Of a DNA stretch of 34,634 bases, positions 24,770 through 31,482 are shown piece after piece. The position numbers were made by a program, and so were the translations under genes. The stretch comes from Candidatus Zixiibacteriota bacterium. Lineage in GTDB: Bacteria > Zixibacteria > MSB-5A5 > RBG-16-43-9. The DNA is taken from positions 1-34,634 of the forward strand of contig JAUYBY010000045.1 of the NCBI GenBank assembly GCA_030692925.1. Direction: 5' to 3'. The first letter of the stretch is position 1. Each line of letters opens with the position of its first letter. Under the pieces are notes generated by a model. The model was given only the letters and a program-made list of their open reading frames with translations, was not told the origin of the DNA and searched no databases.

Positions 24770-24800
24770 TTATCGTAATATAAACGCAACAATGGCTATG

Positions 24801-25006
24801 ATCAGGCAGGGTGCCCGATCTACGGGAGATTGACAACATTTATCCTCGTAGGCGGGGCTCCCAGCCCCGCAAAAGGATTGTGTAATGTAGTCGCTCGATT
24901 CATCGAGCAAAAAAACGCCCAATAAATTGGGCAACTACAGAGACAGGGAATTTGTAGTTGCTCGATTCATCGAGCAAAAAAGATGTCCAATAAATCGGTC
25001 AAATAC
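24801..25006. repeat. three repeat units between trmD and rplS
   Basis: 24801-24870 is the GGGCA..TGCCCGA / GTAGGCGGGGCTCCC type, as in korA|korB. 24887-24938 is GTAG, CTCGATTCATCGAG, spacer, GCCCAATAAATTGGGC, AACTAC. 24954-25006 is a tandem, partly decayed second copy of that unit. Confidence 0.8.
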
Positions 25007-25027
25007 AGGAACTAAAGGAGGAGAAAG

Positions 25028-25405
25028 ATGGATCTGGTGTCAGCAGTTGAAGGGAAATACCTGAAAGAGAAAAAAGTAGATTTCAAGCCCGGGGACACGA
25101 TAAAAGTGCATGTCCGGATCAAGGAAGGGGATAAGGAAAGGATTCAGATCTTTGAAGGGGCAGTGATCCAGAAAAGAGGAAAAGGAGTTTCCCAAACTTT
25201 CACCGTGCGCAAGCTCTCCAGCGGGGTGGGAGTGGAAAGGGTATTTCCGATGCACTCGCCTTTCCTTGCCAATATAGAGGTGATAAAAAAAGGAAAAGTA
25301 AAAAGGGCAAAGCTCTTCTACCTGCGCAAGATGAGAGGAAAAGCGGCTAAAATAAAGGAGATGGAGAAAGAGGAAGGGAAAAAAGAAGGGGAAGTTAAGG
25401 AATAA
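25028..25405 (+). CDS. rplS: 50S ribosomal protein L19
   Basis: 125-aa L19 at the 30S/50S interface. The core includes [47 protein letters not shown] and [18 protein letters not shown], all typical. The last about 15 residues are a Lys/Glu tail. AAAGGAGGAGA precedes the ATG. It is the last gene of the rpsP-rplS group; no clear intrinsic terminator follows, only repeats. Confidence 0.97.
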   Translation: MDLVSAVEGKYLKEKKVDFKPGDTIKVHVRIKEGDKERIQIFEGAVIQKRGKGVSQTFTVRKLSSGVGVERVFPMHSPFLANIEVIKKGKVKRAKLFYLRKMRGKAAKIKEMEKEEGKKEGEVKE

Positions 25406-25417
25406 ATCAAGATTATG

Positions 25418-25606
25418 GTAGTCAGACATTCCTGTCTGACCGAACAGGCAAGAATGCCTGTTCTACCAGCTTGTAGACTGTAGGGACAGAACACTGTTCT
25501 GTCTCTACATTTTTTTTGAGACCCTAAGGGTCGCGCTACGACGGGTGGCACCCTCAAACTGGTTTGAGGGTGTGCTCAATGAACAGACAAGGATGCCTGT
25601 TCCACC
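25418..25606. repeat. cluster of repeat units after rplS
   Basis: The 25406-25987 gap is the longest here and has no gene. Units are 25418-25467 (GTAG, GTCAGACA/TGTCTGAC, GAACAGGCA/TGCCTGTTC, CTAC), 25480-25508 (GTAGGGACAGAACA/TGTTCTGTCTCTAC), 25518-25540 (GACCC/GGGTC with GCGCTACG), 25543-25577 (CACCCTCAAA/TTTGAGGGTG) and 25581-25606 (GAACAGACA..TGCCTGTTC, mismatched). Confidence 0.85.
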
Positions 25607-25690
25607 TTCAATAAATTTTCTATCCCAAAAATATCTTTACAACCCTTTTGATTTGCCGTATTATTTAGCAAAACCTTAAACAGGTTTTTT

Positions 25691-25826
25691 GGTAGGTCAG
25701 ACATTCTTGTCTGAGCCATCGTAGCGCGTCCCGCCGTTGGCGGGATTATCCTCGCAATGCGACTCCGCCAAAGGCGAGATCGCGTTACGAAAAGCATTAC
25801 GAACAGACAGGAATGTCTATTCTACC
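25691..25826. repeat. two-hairpin unit interrupted by another element
   Basis: Starts like 4153-4214 (GGTAGGTCAGACA..TGTCTGA) and ends like it (GAACAGACA..TGTCTATTCTACC). The linker is replaced by about 80 bases bounded by GTAGCGCG and CGCGTTACG and carrying the hairpin TCCCGCC/GGCGGGA. Confidence 0.75.
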
Positions 25827-25846
25827 AGAAAAACGTGAAGAATAAT

Positions 25847-25972
25847 GTAGGGGAGGGGCTTGTCCCCTCCCGTTTCGGGAGCCCACACGGTTCGACAGGC
25901 TCCCTTCGGGTCTGAGCCTCAGGGTCGAAGACACCGTCCCTGAGCGAAGTCGAAGGGAAGAGGCTCCCCTAC
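25847..25972. repeat. composite GTAGGGGAGG...CTCCCCTAC repeat
   Basis: Outer arms GTAGGGGAG and CTCCCCTAC. Inside are GGGAGGGG/CCCCTCCC and the GGTTCGACAGGCT / GAGCGAAGTCGAAGGG words, a repeat vocabulary I know from many bacterial genomes. Confidence 0.75.
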
Positions 25973-25987
25973 GAAAAGTTTTAATAA

Positions 25988-27247
25988 ATGCTTGAGACTC
26001 AGAGAAATTCAGAACAGGTTCCTACAATCCAAAGGCAGGGGAGATTTTGGGAGACATTTCGCTCGTTGAGGCACCGCAATTACCGGCTTTTCTGGTTCGG
26101 GCAGATGATCTCCCTGATCGGGACCTGGATGCAGAGTATGGCTCAGGGCTGGATGGTCCTGAGACTTTCCAATTCTCCATTTCTCTTGGGGCTGGTCAGC
26201 GCTTTTGCAGGTCTGCCGGTTTTTTTCCTCTCCCTTCCAGCCGGGGTACTGGCTGACCGGGTCAAGAAAAGAAAGTTTCTCATCTTCACCCAGTCAAGCG
26301 CTATGGTCTTAGCCTTTATCCTTTCGTTTCTTGCCTTTACCGGACTGGTCAGGGTCTGGCATGTTATGGTCTTAGCTTTGTGCCTGGGTCTGGTTAATGC
26401 CTTTGATGCAACGACCAGGCAGGCTTTTGTAAAGGAGATGGTGGGAAAAGAAGACCTCTTGAATGCCATCGCTTTAAATTCCTTCATATTTAACAGTGCC
26501 AGAATATTAGGACCAGCAGTAGCCGGGATTTTGATTAGCCTGGTTGGAGAGGCAGGATGTTTTTTCTTAAACGGCGTGAGTTTCATTGCAGTGATCGCTG
26601 GGCTTTATCTCATGAAAATGGAAGATTTAGTTTTTGCCGCTAAGAATAACTCCTTTTTTGCCAGTTTCAAAGAAGGGGTGTCCTATGTAACCGGTAATAA
26701 AAGGGCGATGGCTCTGATCCTGATGGCCTCAACCATGAGCATCTTCGGTTTTTCCTATGCAGTCCTGATGCCGGTTTTCGCTAGGAACATCTTGAAAGCA
26801 GGTCCATCCGGTCTGGGGTTTCTTATGTCCGCAGTCGGCGCTGGTGCAATAGCTGCTGGTTTGGGTTTAGCCTCCAGGAAAACCGAGGAGAAGCTGAAAT
26901 ATATGCAAGCCGGGATCATAGTCTTCTTCCTTTCCCTGATTCTCTTCTCTTTTTCCGGGAATTTATTCTTATCCCTTATTTTTCTGGTAGGAGCGGGCTG
27001 GGGGATGATATCTTTAATCGCAACCTGCAATACCTTATTGCAGGAGATAGTTCCTGATCATCTCAGGGGAAGGGTGATGGGGCTTTTTGTCATGATGTTT
27101 ATGGGAACTATGCCCATAGGAAGCTTTATTGCCGGGACCTTGGGACAGGTATTAGGGGTTATCTGGGCAGTCAGAATAGGTGTCTTTTTCTGCGTGGTAA
27201 TCTCTTTATACCTTTTCAGGAGGTTCATCCAGAAGGAGGTTATGTAG
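25988..27247 (+). CDS. MFS transporter (MFS_3/EntS-like)
   Basis: 419-aa transporter with about 12 hydrophobic helices. The N-terminus FRSLRHRNYRLFWFGQMISLIGTWMQSMAQGWMVL and the loop motif AGVLADRVKKRK are typical of the MFS_3 group, which includes enterobactin exporter EntS and many drug exporters. Substrate unknown. There is no good ribosome-binding site before the ATG, which follows a repeat by 15 bases. The stop TAG (27245-27247) lies inside the GTAG end of the next repeat. Confidence 0.85.
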   Translation: MLETQRNSEQVPTIQRQGRFWETFRSLRHRNYRLFWFGQMISLIGTWMQSMAQGWMVLRLSNSPFLLGLVSAFAGLPVFFLSLPAGVLADRVKKRKFLIFTQSSAMVLAFILSFLAFTGLVRVWHVMVLALCLGLVNAFDATTRQAFVKEMVGKEDLLNAIALNSFIFNSARILGPAVAGILISLVGEAGCFFLNGVSFIAVIAGLYLMKMEDLVFAAKNNSFFASFKEGVSYVTGNKRAMALILMASTMSIFGFSYAVLMPVFARNILKAGPSGLGFLMSAVGAGAIAAGLGLASRKTEEKLKYMQAGIIVFFLSLILFSFSGNLFLSLIFLVGAGWGMISLIATCNTLLQEIVPDHLRGRVMGLFVMMFMGTMPIGSFIAGTLGQVLGVIWAVRIGVFFCVVISLYLFRRFIQKEVM

Positions 27248-27373
27248 TTGCCCAATTCATTGGGCACTAAACGCAAAGTTTTACGTAGGGACAGGGCTTG
27301 TCCCTCTCCGAAAGCTGAAGTGGATGATGTGAAGGAGTAAGTAAATGCGGACAGCCACAAGGGCTGTCCCTAC
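27244..27373. repeat. three repeat units after the MFS gene
   Basis: 27244-27268 begins GTAG and has GCCCAATTCATTGGGC. 27285-27309 is GTAGGGACAGGG..GTCCCTCTCC. 27349-27373 is GGACAGCC/GGGCTGTCC ending CTAC, as at 4036. Confidence 0.75.
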
Positions 27374-27412
27374 ATTGGGACATTTCTTTGAAAAACTATA
27401 AAGAGTGGCGAG

Positions 27413-27485
27413 TTCCCTCTCCCCTTGTGGGAGAGGGTTAGGGAGAGGGGTCACCCTCCCTTTATCCCTCCCATCAAGGGAGGGA
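27413..27485. repeat. CCCTCTCCCC repeat overlapping the rnhB leader
   Basis: CCCTCTCCCC..GGGAGAGGG, then TTAGGGAGAGGGG, then CCCTCCC..GGGAGGG. This is a widespread intergenic repeat type. Its last arm, GGGAGGG, is well placed as the ribosome-binding site of rnhB. Confidence 0.75.
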
Positions 27486-27491
27486 TCACCG

Positions 27492-28208
27492 ATGGAAACT
27501 TTCATCATGAGTAATCACTTCAGACATGGAATGAAGAAAGCAAAATCAGCAGATAAGCTTTCTTACGAAAGAGAGCTGTGGGGCAAAGGATATAAACTCG
27601 TTGCCGGGGTGGATGAGGTGGGAAGAGGTCCCTTAGCTGGTCCGGTCGTGGCTGCGTGCGTCATATTTCCAGAGGATATTAATCTTCCAGGGATCGATGA
27701 TTCAAAAAAGCTCACTCCTGAGAAAAGGGAGGAGCTTTATGAGAAGATCAAAGAGAATGCGCTGGATTTAGGTGTGGGAATCGTCCAGGAAAAAGAAATC
27801 GACAAGCTGAACATCTTCATAGCTTCCTTAAAGGCGATGCAGAAAGCTATCTCCTGTATGAAAAATATCCCGCATTTTTTGCTGGTAGACGGGAACCAGA
27901 AAATACCGCATCTGGATATTCCTCAATTGCCGGTGATTAAAGGTGATACCCTTTCTCTGTCCTGCGGAGCAGCCTCGATAATCGCCAAGGTCGAGAGGGA
28001 CAGAATGATGAGAAAGCTTCACAAAAAATATCCCCAGTTCTCTTTTGACCAGAATAAAGGGTATGGATCAAAGGAGCATCTGGAAGCATTAAGGAAATTC
28101 GGGCCGTGCAAGGTTCACCGCAGGTCATTCAAAAGGGTGATGGAATGCATAGTCCAGCAGGAGCATCTCAATTTAGATGGAAAAGATGAAGACCGTTCAG
28201 AAGGGTAA
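27492..28208 (+). CDS. rnhB: ribonuclease HII
   Basis: About 238 aa from the ATG at 27492; cleaves RNA in RNA:DNA hybrids and excises misincorporated ribonucleotides. Catalytic acidic residues sit in GVDEVGRGPLAGPVV (Asp, Glu), LLVDGN and IIAKVERDRMM. The longer frame starting at 27405 translates repeat DNA (MASSLSPCGRGLGRG), so it is not used. GGAGGG (27479-27484) lies 7 bases before the chosen ATG; the ATG at 27507 is another option. It overlaps the YraN gene by 32 bases, so the two are coupled. Confidence 0.93.
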   Translation: METFIMSNHFRHGMKKAKSADKLSYERELWGKGYKLVAGVDEVGRGPLAGPVVAACVIFPEDINLPGIDDSKKLTPEKREELYEKIKENALDLGVGIVQEKEIDKLNIFIASLKAMQKAISCMKNIPHFLLVDGNQKIPHLDIPQLPVIKGDTLSLSCGAASIIAKVERDRMMRKLHKKYPQFSFDQNKGYGSKEHLEALRKFGPCKVHRRSFKRVMECIVQQEHLNLDGKDEDRSEG

Positions 28209-28548
28209 ATCAGGCGAGAAAATCGCTGCAGAATATCTCAGAGCTAAGGGGTTTGAGATATTGTTTACCAATTACCGTTATGGCCACAAGGAAATCGACA
28301 TAATTGCCAGGGATAATAATTGCATCGTATTTGTCGAGGTTAAAGCTGGCAGGAGCAAAACGTATGGTCCTCCTGCCGGGTGGGTCAATCTAAGAAAGCA
28401 AAAGAAATTAGCAGAGGTGGCAACTGCTTTTTTACAGGAGCATCAGTTTCCAGGTTACGATTTCAGATTTGACGTAGTTGCTATAGATACCAGCTCCGGC
28501 AAAGAGATAATCGATCATATCCAGAATGCATTTTATCTGGAGGGCTGA
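28177..28548 (+). CDS. YraN/UPF0102 family protein, predicted nuclease fold
   Basis: A 123-aa protein of the restriction-endonuclease-like fold. The PD-(D/E)xK-type core is GHKEIDIIARDNNCIVFVEVKAG (Asp, then Glu-x-Lys). It starts GKSGEKIAAEYLRAKGFEILFTNYR, as the family does. It overlaps the end of rnhB, a very common pairing. The ATG at 28186 is an alternative start. Its cellular job is not established; it is assumed to act in nucleic acid processing. Confidence 0.9.
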   Translation: MEKMKTVQKGKSGEKIAAEYLRAKGFEILFTNYRYGHKEIDIIARDNNCIVFVEVKAGRSKTYGPPAGWVNLRKQKKLAEVATAFLQEHQFPGYDFRFDVVAIDTSSGKEIIDHIQNAFYLEG

Positions 28549-28871
28549 GTTTTCTCTCTTTCAATTAATTCAGATAAACGCTGGTTTATCTTCTCCCACA
28601 GCTGGACCCACTTTTCCGGGTGCTTCTGATAAAATTTAATAAATCTGTTCAGATCTTTCTGGGAAAATTCGTATTTTGAAAAAATCCTCTTCCTCTCTGC
28701 CTCCAGCTTGGCTGGATCATCTTGGAGCTTCGTCTGGGCGACTGAAAGCTGAACGTAGACCTCTACGAACTTGCCCTCATCCGGACTCTTAGGACGAAGC
28801 AGCAGAAATAGAACGAAGGCAACTATGACAAGGGTGAGGAGAATAAGTATGACTTTATACCTGGAAAACAT
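28533..28871 (-). CDS. small membrane-anchored hypothetical protein
   Basis: A 112-aa protein with one N-terminal membrane helix (about 6-25, VILILLTLVIVAFVLFLLLR) and a charged helical body (VEVYVQLSVAQTKL..IFSKYEFSQKDLNRFIKFYQKHPEKW). The body resembles DUF4296-type domains of FCB-group bacteria in layout, a weak match from memory. Start supported by GGAG just upstream on the minus strand. It runs against YraN and the 3' ends overlap by 16 bases. Likely real, function unknown. Confidence 0.7.
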   Translation of the reverse strand: MFSRYKVILILLTLVIVAFVLFLLLRPKSPDEGKFVEVYVQLSVAQTKLQDDPAKLEAERKRIFSKYEFSQKDLNRFIKFYQKHPEKWVQLWEKINQRLSELIEREKTQPSR

Positions 28872-28952
28872 CGGGACTCCTTAATCTCGAACTAATCTAC
28901 ATAGAAGTGGTTTTATGTCAAGAACTATCTCTGAGAAAGTCGGAATATAAAA

Positions 28953-29033
28953 GTCGGGCAAGGGTGCCCGACCTACGAAGAATTGATAGTATGGGTTTTC
29001 GTAGGCAGTCCGCCAAAGGCGGACCAGCCCTGC
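28953..29033. repeat. two-hairpin repeat with nested hairpin
   Basis: GTCGGGCA/TGCCCGAC (28953-28972), CTACG, spacer, CGTAGGC then an embedded GTCCGCC-AAA-GGCGGAC, then CAGCCCTGC. The counterparts at 11084 and 24847 have GGGGCTCCC at this point instead. Confidence 0.75.
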
Positions 29034-29067
29034 TAAATAAGTTTGTCGAAAACTTTCAAGAAAATAG

Positions 29068-29094
29068 TTGACAAAAGCGGATTTAAGTTAAATT
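29068..29094 (+). promoter_or_regulatory. candidate promoter of ispG
   Basis: TTGACA (29068-29073) with a TAAATT/TTATAA-rich -10 region 15-19 bases on. Start of transcription would be near 29101, consistent with a start codon at 29118 and not 29043. Confidence 0.45.
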
Positions 29095-29117
29095 ATAAAG
29101 ACTCAAGAGGACTATTT

Positions 29118-30182
29118 ATGCTTACCCCGCGGGAAAAAACACGAAGAGTCTATGTTGGTAAAGTGCCGATTGGAGGCGGTGCTCCTGTTTCGGTTCAATC
29201 GATGTGCTCCACTGACACCCGGGATGTTAAAGCCACTTTGAGGCAGATAAAAAGGCTGGAAAAAGCAGGGTGTGAGATAGTCAGGTTAGCGGTTTTGGAC
29301 CAAAAGGCGGCTGAGGCGATATCAATAATAAAAAAGGTAGCGAAAATTCCTCTGGTCGCAGATATCCATTTCGATTATCGTCTGGCATTGAAGGCTCTTG
29401 ATTCAGGCATTGACAAGCTCCGAATAAATCCAGGCACAATCGGCGCATTATGGAAAGTAAAGGAGGTTGTGAAAGCCTCAAGTGAAAGGAAGATTCCGAT
29501 CCGAATAGGGGTCAATGCGGCATCTCTTCCTAAATCTATTTTAAGTAAATATAGAAAAGCTACACCTGCTGCTATGGTCGAGGCGGCTTTAGAACAGATC
29601 AAAATATTAGAGGATTTGGACTATCCGGAGATAGTTGTCTCCCTGAAAGCATCAGATGTGCCCACTACGATTGAGGCTTACAAGCTTTTCTCAGAGAAAA
29701 GAGATTACCCTTTGCACTTAGGCGTAACCGAAGTTGGAACACAGAGAGTCGGTTCGATAAAATCTGCAGTCGGGATCGGGACACTTCTTTCCATGGGTTT
29801 GGGTGATACCATAAGAGTCTCATTGACTGGCGATCCGGTTGAAGAGGTAAAAGTTGGTTATGAGATTTTGAAATCTTTGAATTTGAGAGAGTATGGTCCA
29901 ACTCTGATCTCCTGCCCCACCTGCGGAAGGATGGAAATCGATCTGCTGCCAATAGTGAAGCAAGTTGAGAAGAGATTGGCTAAACTAAAAGCACCAATCA
30001 AGGTAGCGATTATGGGATGTGTGGTGAATGGTCCTGGTGAGGCAAAAGAGGCAGATATCGGAGTGGCGGGAGGAAGAGGAGTTGGTTTGATTTTCAGAAA
30101 GGGGAAGATTATTAAAAAAGTCAAGGAAAAAGATATTGTGAAGAGTTTGATGAGGGAATTGGAAGAGTTTTTGAAGGGTTGA
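29118..30182 (+). CDS. ispG: 4-hydroxy-3-methylbut-2-enyl diphosphate synthase IspG
   Basis: [4Fe-4S] enzyme of the MEP isoprenoid pathway (MEcPP to HMBPP), 354 aa. The TIM-barrel part begins [26 protein letters not shown]. The Fe-S ligands are in [14 protein letters not shown] and [17 protein letters not shown]. The frame is open from a TTG at 29043, but that region contains a TTGACA promoter-like box and non-family sequence; the ATG at 29118 has AGAGGA 6 bases upstream and the normal N-terminus. It provides isoprenoid precursors, in line with the MenA-like gene. Single gene, downstream of a repeat. Confidence 0.95.
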   Translation: MLTPREKTRRVYVGKVPIGGGAPVSVQSMCSTDTRDVKATLRQIKRLEKAGCEIVRLAVLDQKAAEAISIIKKVAKIPLVADIHFDYRLALKALDSGIDKLRINPGTIGALWKVKEVVKASSERKIPIRIGVNAASLPKSILSKYRKATPAAMVEAALEQIKILEDLDYPEIVVSLKASDVPTTIEAYKLFSEKRDYPLHLGVTEVGTQRVGSIKSAVGIGTLLSMGLGDTIRVSLTGDPVEEVKVGYEILKSLNLREYGPTLISCPTCGRMEIDLLPIVKQVEKRLAKLKAPIKVAIMGCVVNGPGEAKEADIGVAGGRGVGLIFRKGKIIKKVKEKDIVKSLMRELEEFLKG

Positions 30183-30187
30183 GATTT

Positions 30188-30206
30188 CGTAGGGACAGAA
30201 CATTTC
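30188..30206. repeat. half repeat unit GTAGGGACAGAACATT
   Basis: Equals the left half of the 25480-25508 palindrome but without its complementary right arm. The adjacent gene starts 6 bases later. Confidence 0.5.
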
Positions 30207-30212
30207 ATTTTT

Positions 30213-31238
30213 ATGAGTCTACTTATGAACGGACTGTGTAAAGCAAGAACCAACAAAGGGAAACAATGCAAAAGAAAAGCTTTACCGAATGAAGAATATT
30301 GTAAAGGACACCTTTATCTTAAACCTGGTGGGGTTCTCAAAAAAACTCCCTTTTATAAGAAACCATCATTTATAATAGGCACCTTTCTAGCGCTATTTGC
30401 TATTATTTTGACTATTTACTTTGGTATGCGTGGACCTACAAAAGAGGAAATGCCAAAAATCATAGGTGAAGCAGTTCAGACAAAATTAGAGGAAAAAGGT
30501 ATTTCTCCTCCAAAGACCTATGAAGAAATCTGGAAAGCCATCGGTAAAACCTGTGTTCAAGTTGGCCAGGCAGTATGTGATAAAATTAAAAAAGCATCGG
30601 AAGACCTTGACCGTGGGCGTTATCTTCAAGCTGAAGCTTCCTATAAAACATTGATTGACCTTTTCCCGGATGTTATTGAATTACGTTTTAACTTGGCTTC
30701 TGCTTATTATTATCAAAATAAGTTGAGCTTAGCTGAAAAGGAATTACGAGAGATAATCAGAATAAAACCTGATTTTTCTGAAATTCACAACAATCTGGGT
30801 ATTCTACTTAAGAAATTGAAAAAGTTCCCGGAGGCTGAAAAAGAATATCGGACTGCTATTAAGCTTAACCCGGATTATGCAGACGCACACAACAATCTGG
30901 GCATTCTGCTTGATGAGTTGAAGAACTACCCTGAGGCTGAGAAAGAATATCGAACCGCTATTAAGCTTAACCCGGATTATGCAGCTGCACACAGCAATCT
31001 GGGCGTTCAACTTAAAGCTTTGAAGAAGTACCCTGAGGCTGAAGAAGAATATCGAACCGCTATTAAGCTTAACCCGGATTATGCAGAGGCATATGGGAAC
31101 CTTGGTTTACTTTATATTGAGATGGGGAAGAAAGAAGGGGCTAAAAAGGAGTTACAGAAAGCAAAAGAGTTTTTTGAAAAGCAGGGTAAAGAGGAGGATG
31201 TAAAAAAAGTAGAGGATATTTTGAACGATTTGGGATAA
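30213..31238 (+). CDS. zinc-knuckle, membrane-anchored TPR protein
   Basis: A 341-aa protein in three parts. (1) A Cys-x9-Cys-x10-Cys-x2-His head (C9, C19, C30, H33; CKARTNKGKQC..NEEYCKGH), DUF5763-like, shared in pattern with the protein at 16095-17810. (2) One membrane helix (about 53-72, FIIGTFLALFAIILTIYFG). (3) A C-terminal domain of about five TPRs, of which three (around 215-316) are near identical (EAEKEYRTAIKLNPDYA), repeated in DNA at 102-base steps. The start has no clear ribosome-binding site; the ATG at 30225 is an alternative. It probably scaffolds a membrane complex, with the head facing the cytoplasm by inference. Confidence 0.8.
   Translation: MSLLMNGLCKARTNKGKQCKRKALPNEEYCKGHLYLKPGGVLKKTPFYKKPSFIIGTFLALFAIILTIYFGMRGPTKEEMPKIIGEAVQTKLEEKGISPPKTYEEIWKAIGKTCVQVGQAVCDKIKKASEDLDRGRYLQAEASYKTLIDLFPDVIELRFNLASAYYYQNKLSLAEKELREIIRIKPDFSEIHNNLGILLKKLKKFPEAEKEYRTAIKLNPDYADAHNNLGILLDELKNYPEAEKEYRTAIKLNPDYAAAHSNLGVQLKALKKYPEAEEEYRTAIKLNPDYAEAYGNLGLLYIEMGKKEGAKKELQKAKEFFEKQGKEEDVKKVEDILNDLG
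30855..31090 (+). repeat. 102-bp tandem repeat encoding three TPRs
   Basis: GCTATTAAGCTTAACCCGGA recurs at 30855, 30957 and 31059, exactly 102 bases (34 codons) apart. DNA identity is higher than coding needs, so duplication or conversion is recent. Confidence 0.9.
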
Positions 31239-31243
31239 CGGTA

Positions 31244-31472
31244 TACCGCCTTGCCCCCAAGGTGGGAAATAAAAATTGAGACGCATGGCTATGCGTCTCT
31301 ACAAATCTTGGCATCGATACGGTCGATGCACTCCAAAATACTCCTCGTCGGGAATAAAGCCCGATGCTACACAACCTCTGTTGGTCTGGAGACCAACAGA
31401 GAGCGATAAACTCCTTTCACTGAACAGGCAAGCCGATAAAAGCCTTACGGCTCGTAGAGATGCCTGTTCCAC
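31244..31472. repeat. row of repeat units between convergent genes
   Basis: Units seen: CCGCCTTG..CAAGGTGGG (from 31247), GAGACGCAT/ATGCGTCTC ending TAC (31278-31302), GCATCGA/TCGATGC (31310-31328), TGTTGGTCTGGAGACCAACA (31379-31398) and 31422-31472, where GAACAGGCA and TGCCTGTTC are separated by an AGCCG/CGGCT-type insert instead of the usual short loop. Confidence 0.7.
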
Positions 31473-31482
31473 TATCAAATTT

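Noticed and set aside
27405..27491. N-terminal extension of RNase HII
   Set aside because: The extra residues are a translated CCCTCTCCCC repeat; the RNase HII family begins later and a good ribosome-binding site precedes 27492.
29043..29117. N-terminal extension of IspG from a TTG
   Set aside because: It has no family similarity and contains a TTGACA promoter-like box; the ATG at 29118 has AGAGGA in place.
30855..31090. Regular repeats that could suggest a CRISPR array
   Set aside because: The period is 102 bases, in frame, and encodes TPRs; no spacer-like unique segments of uniform length.
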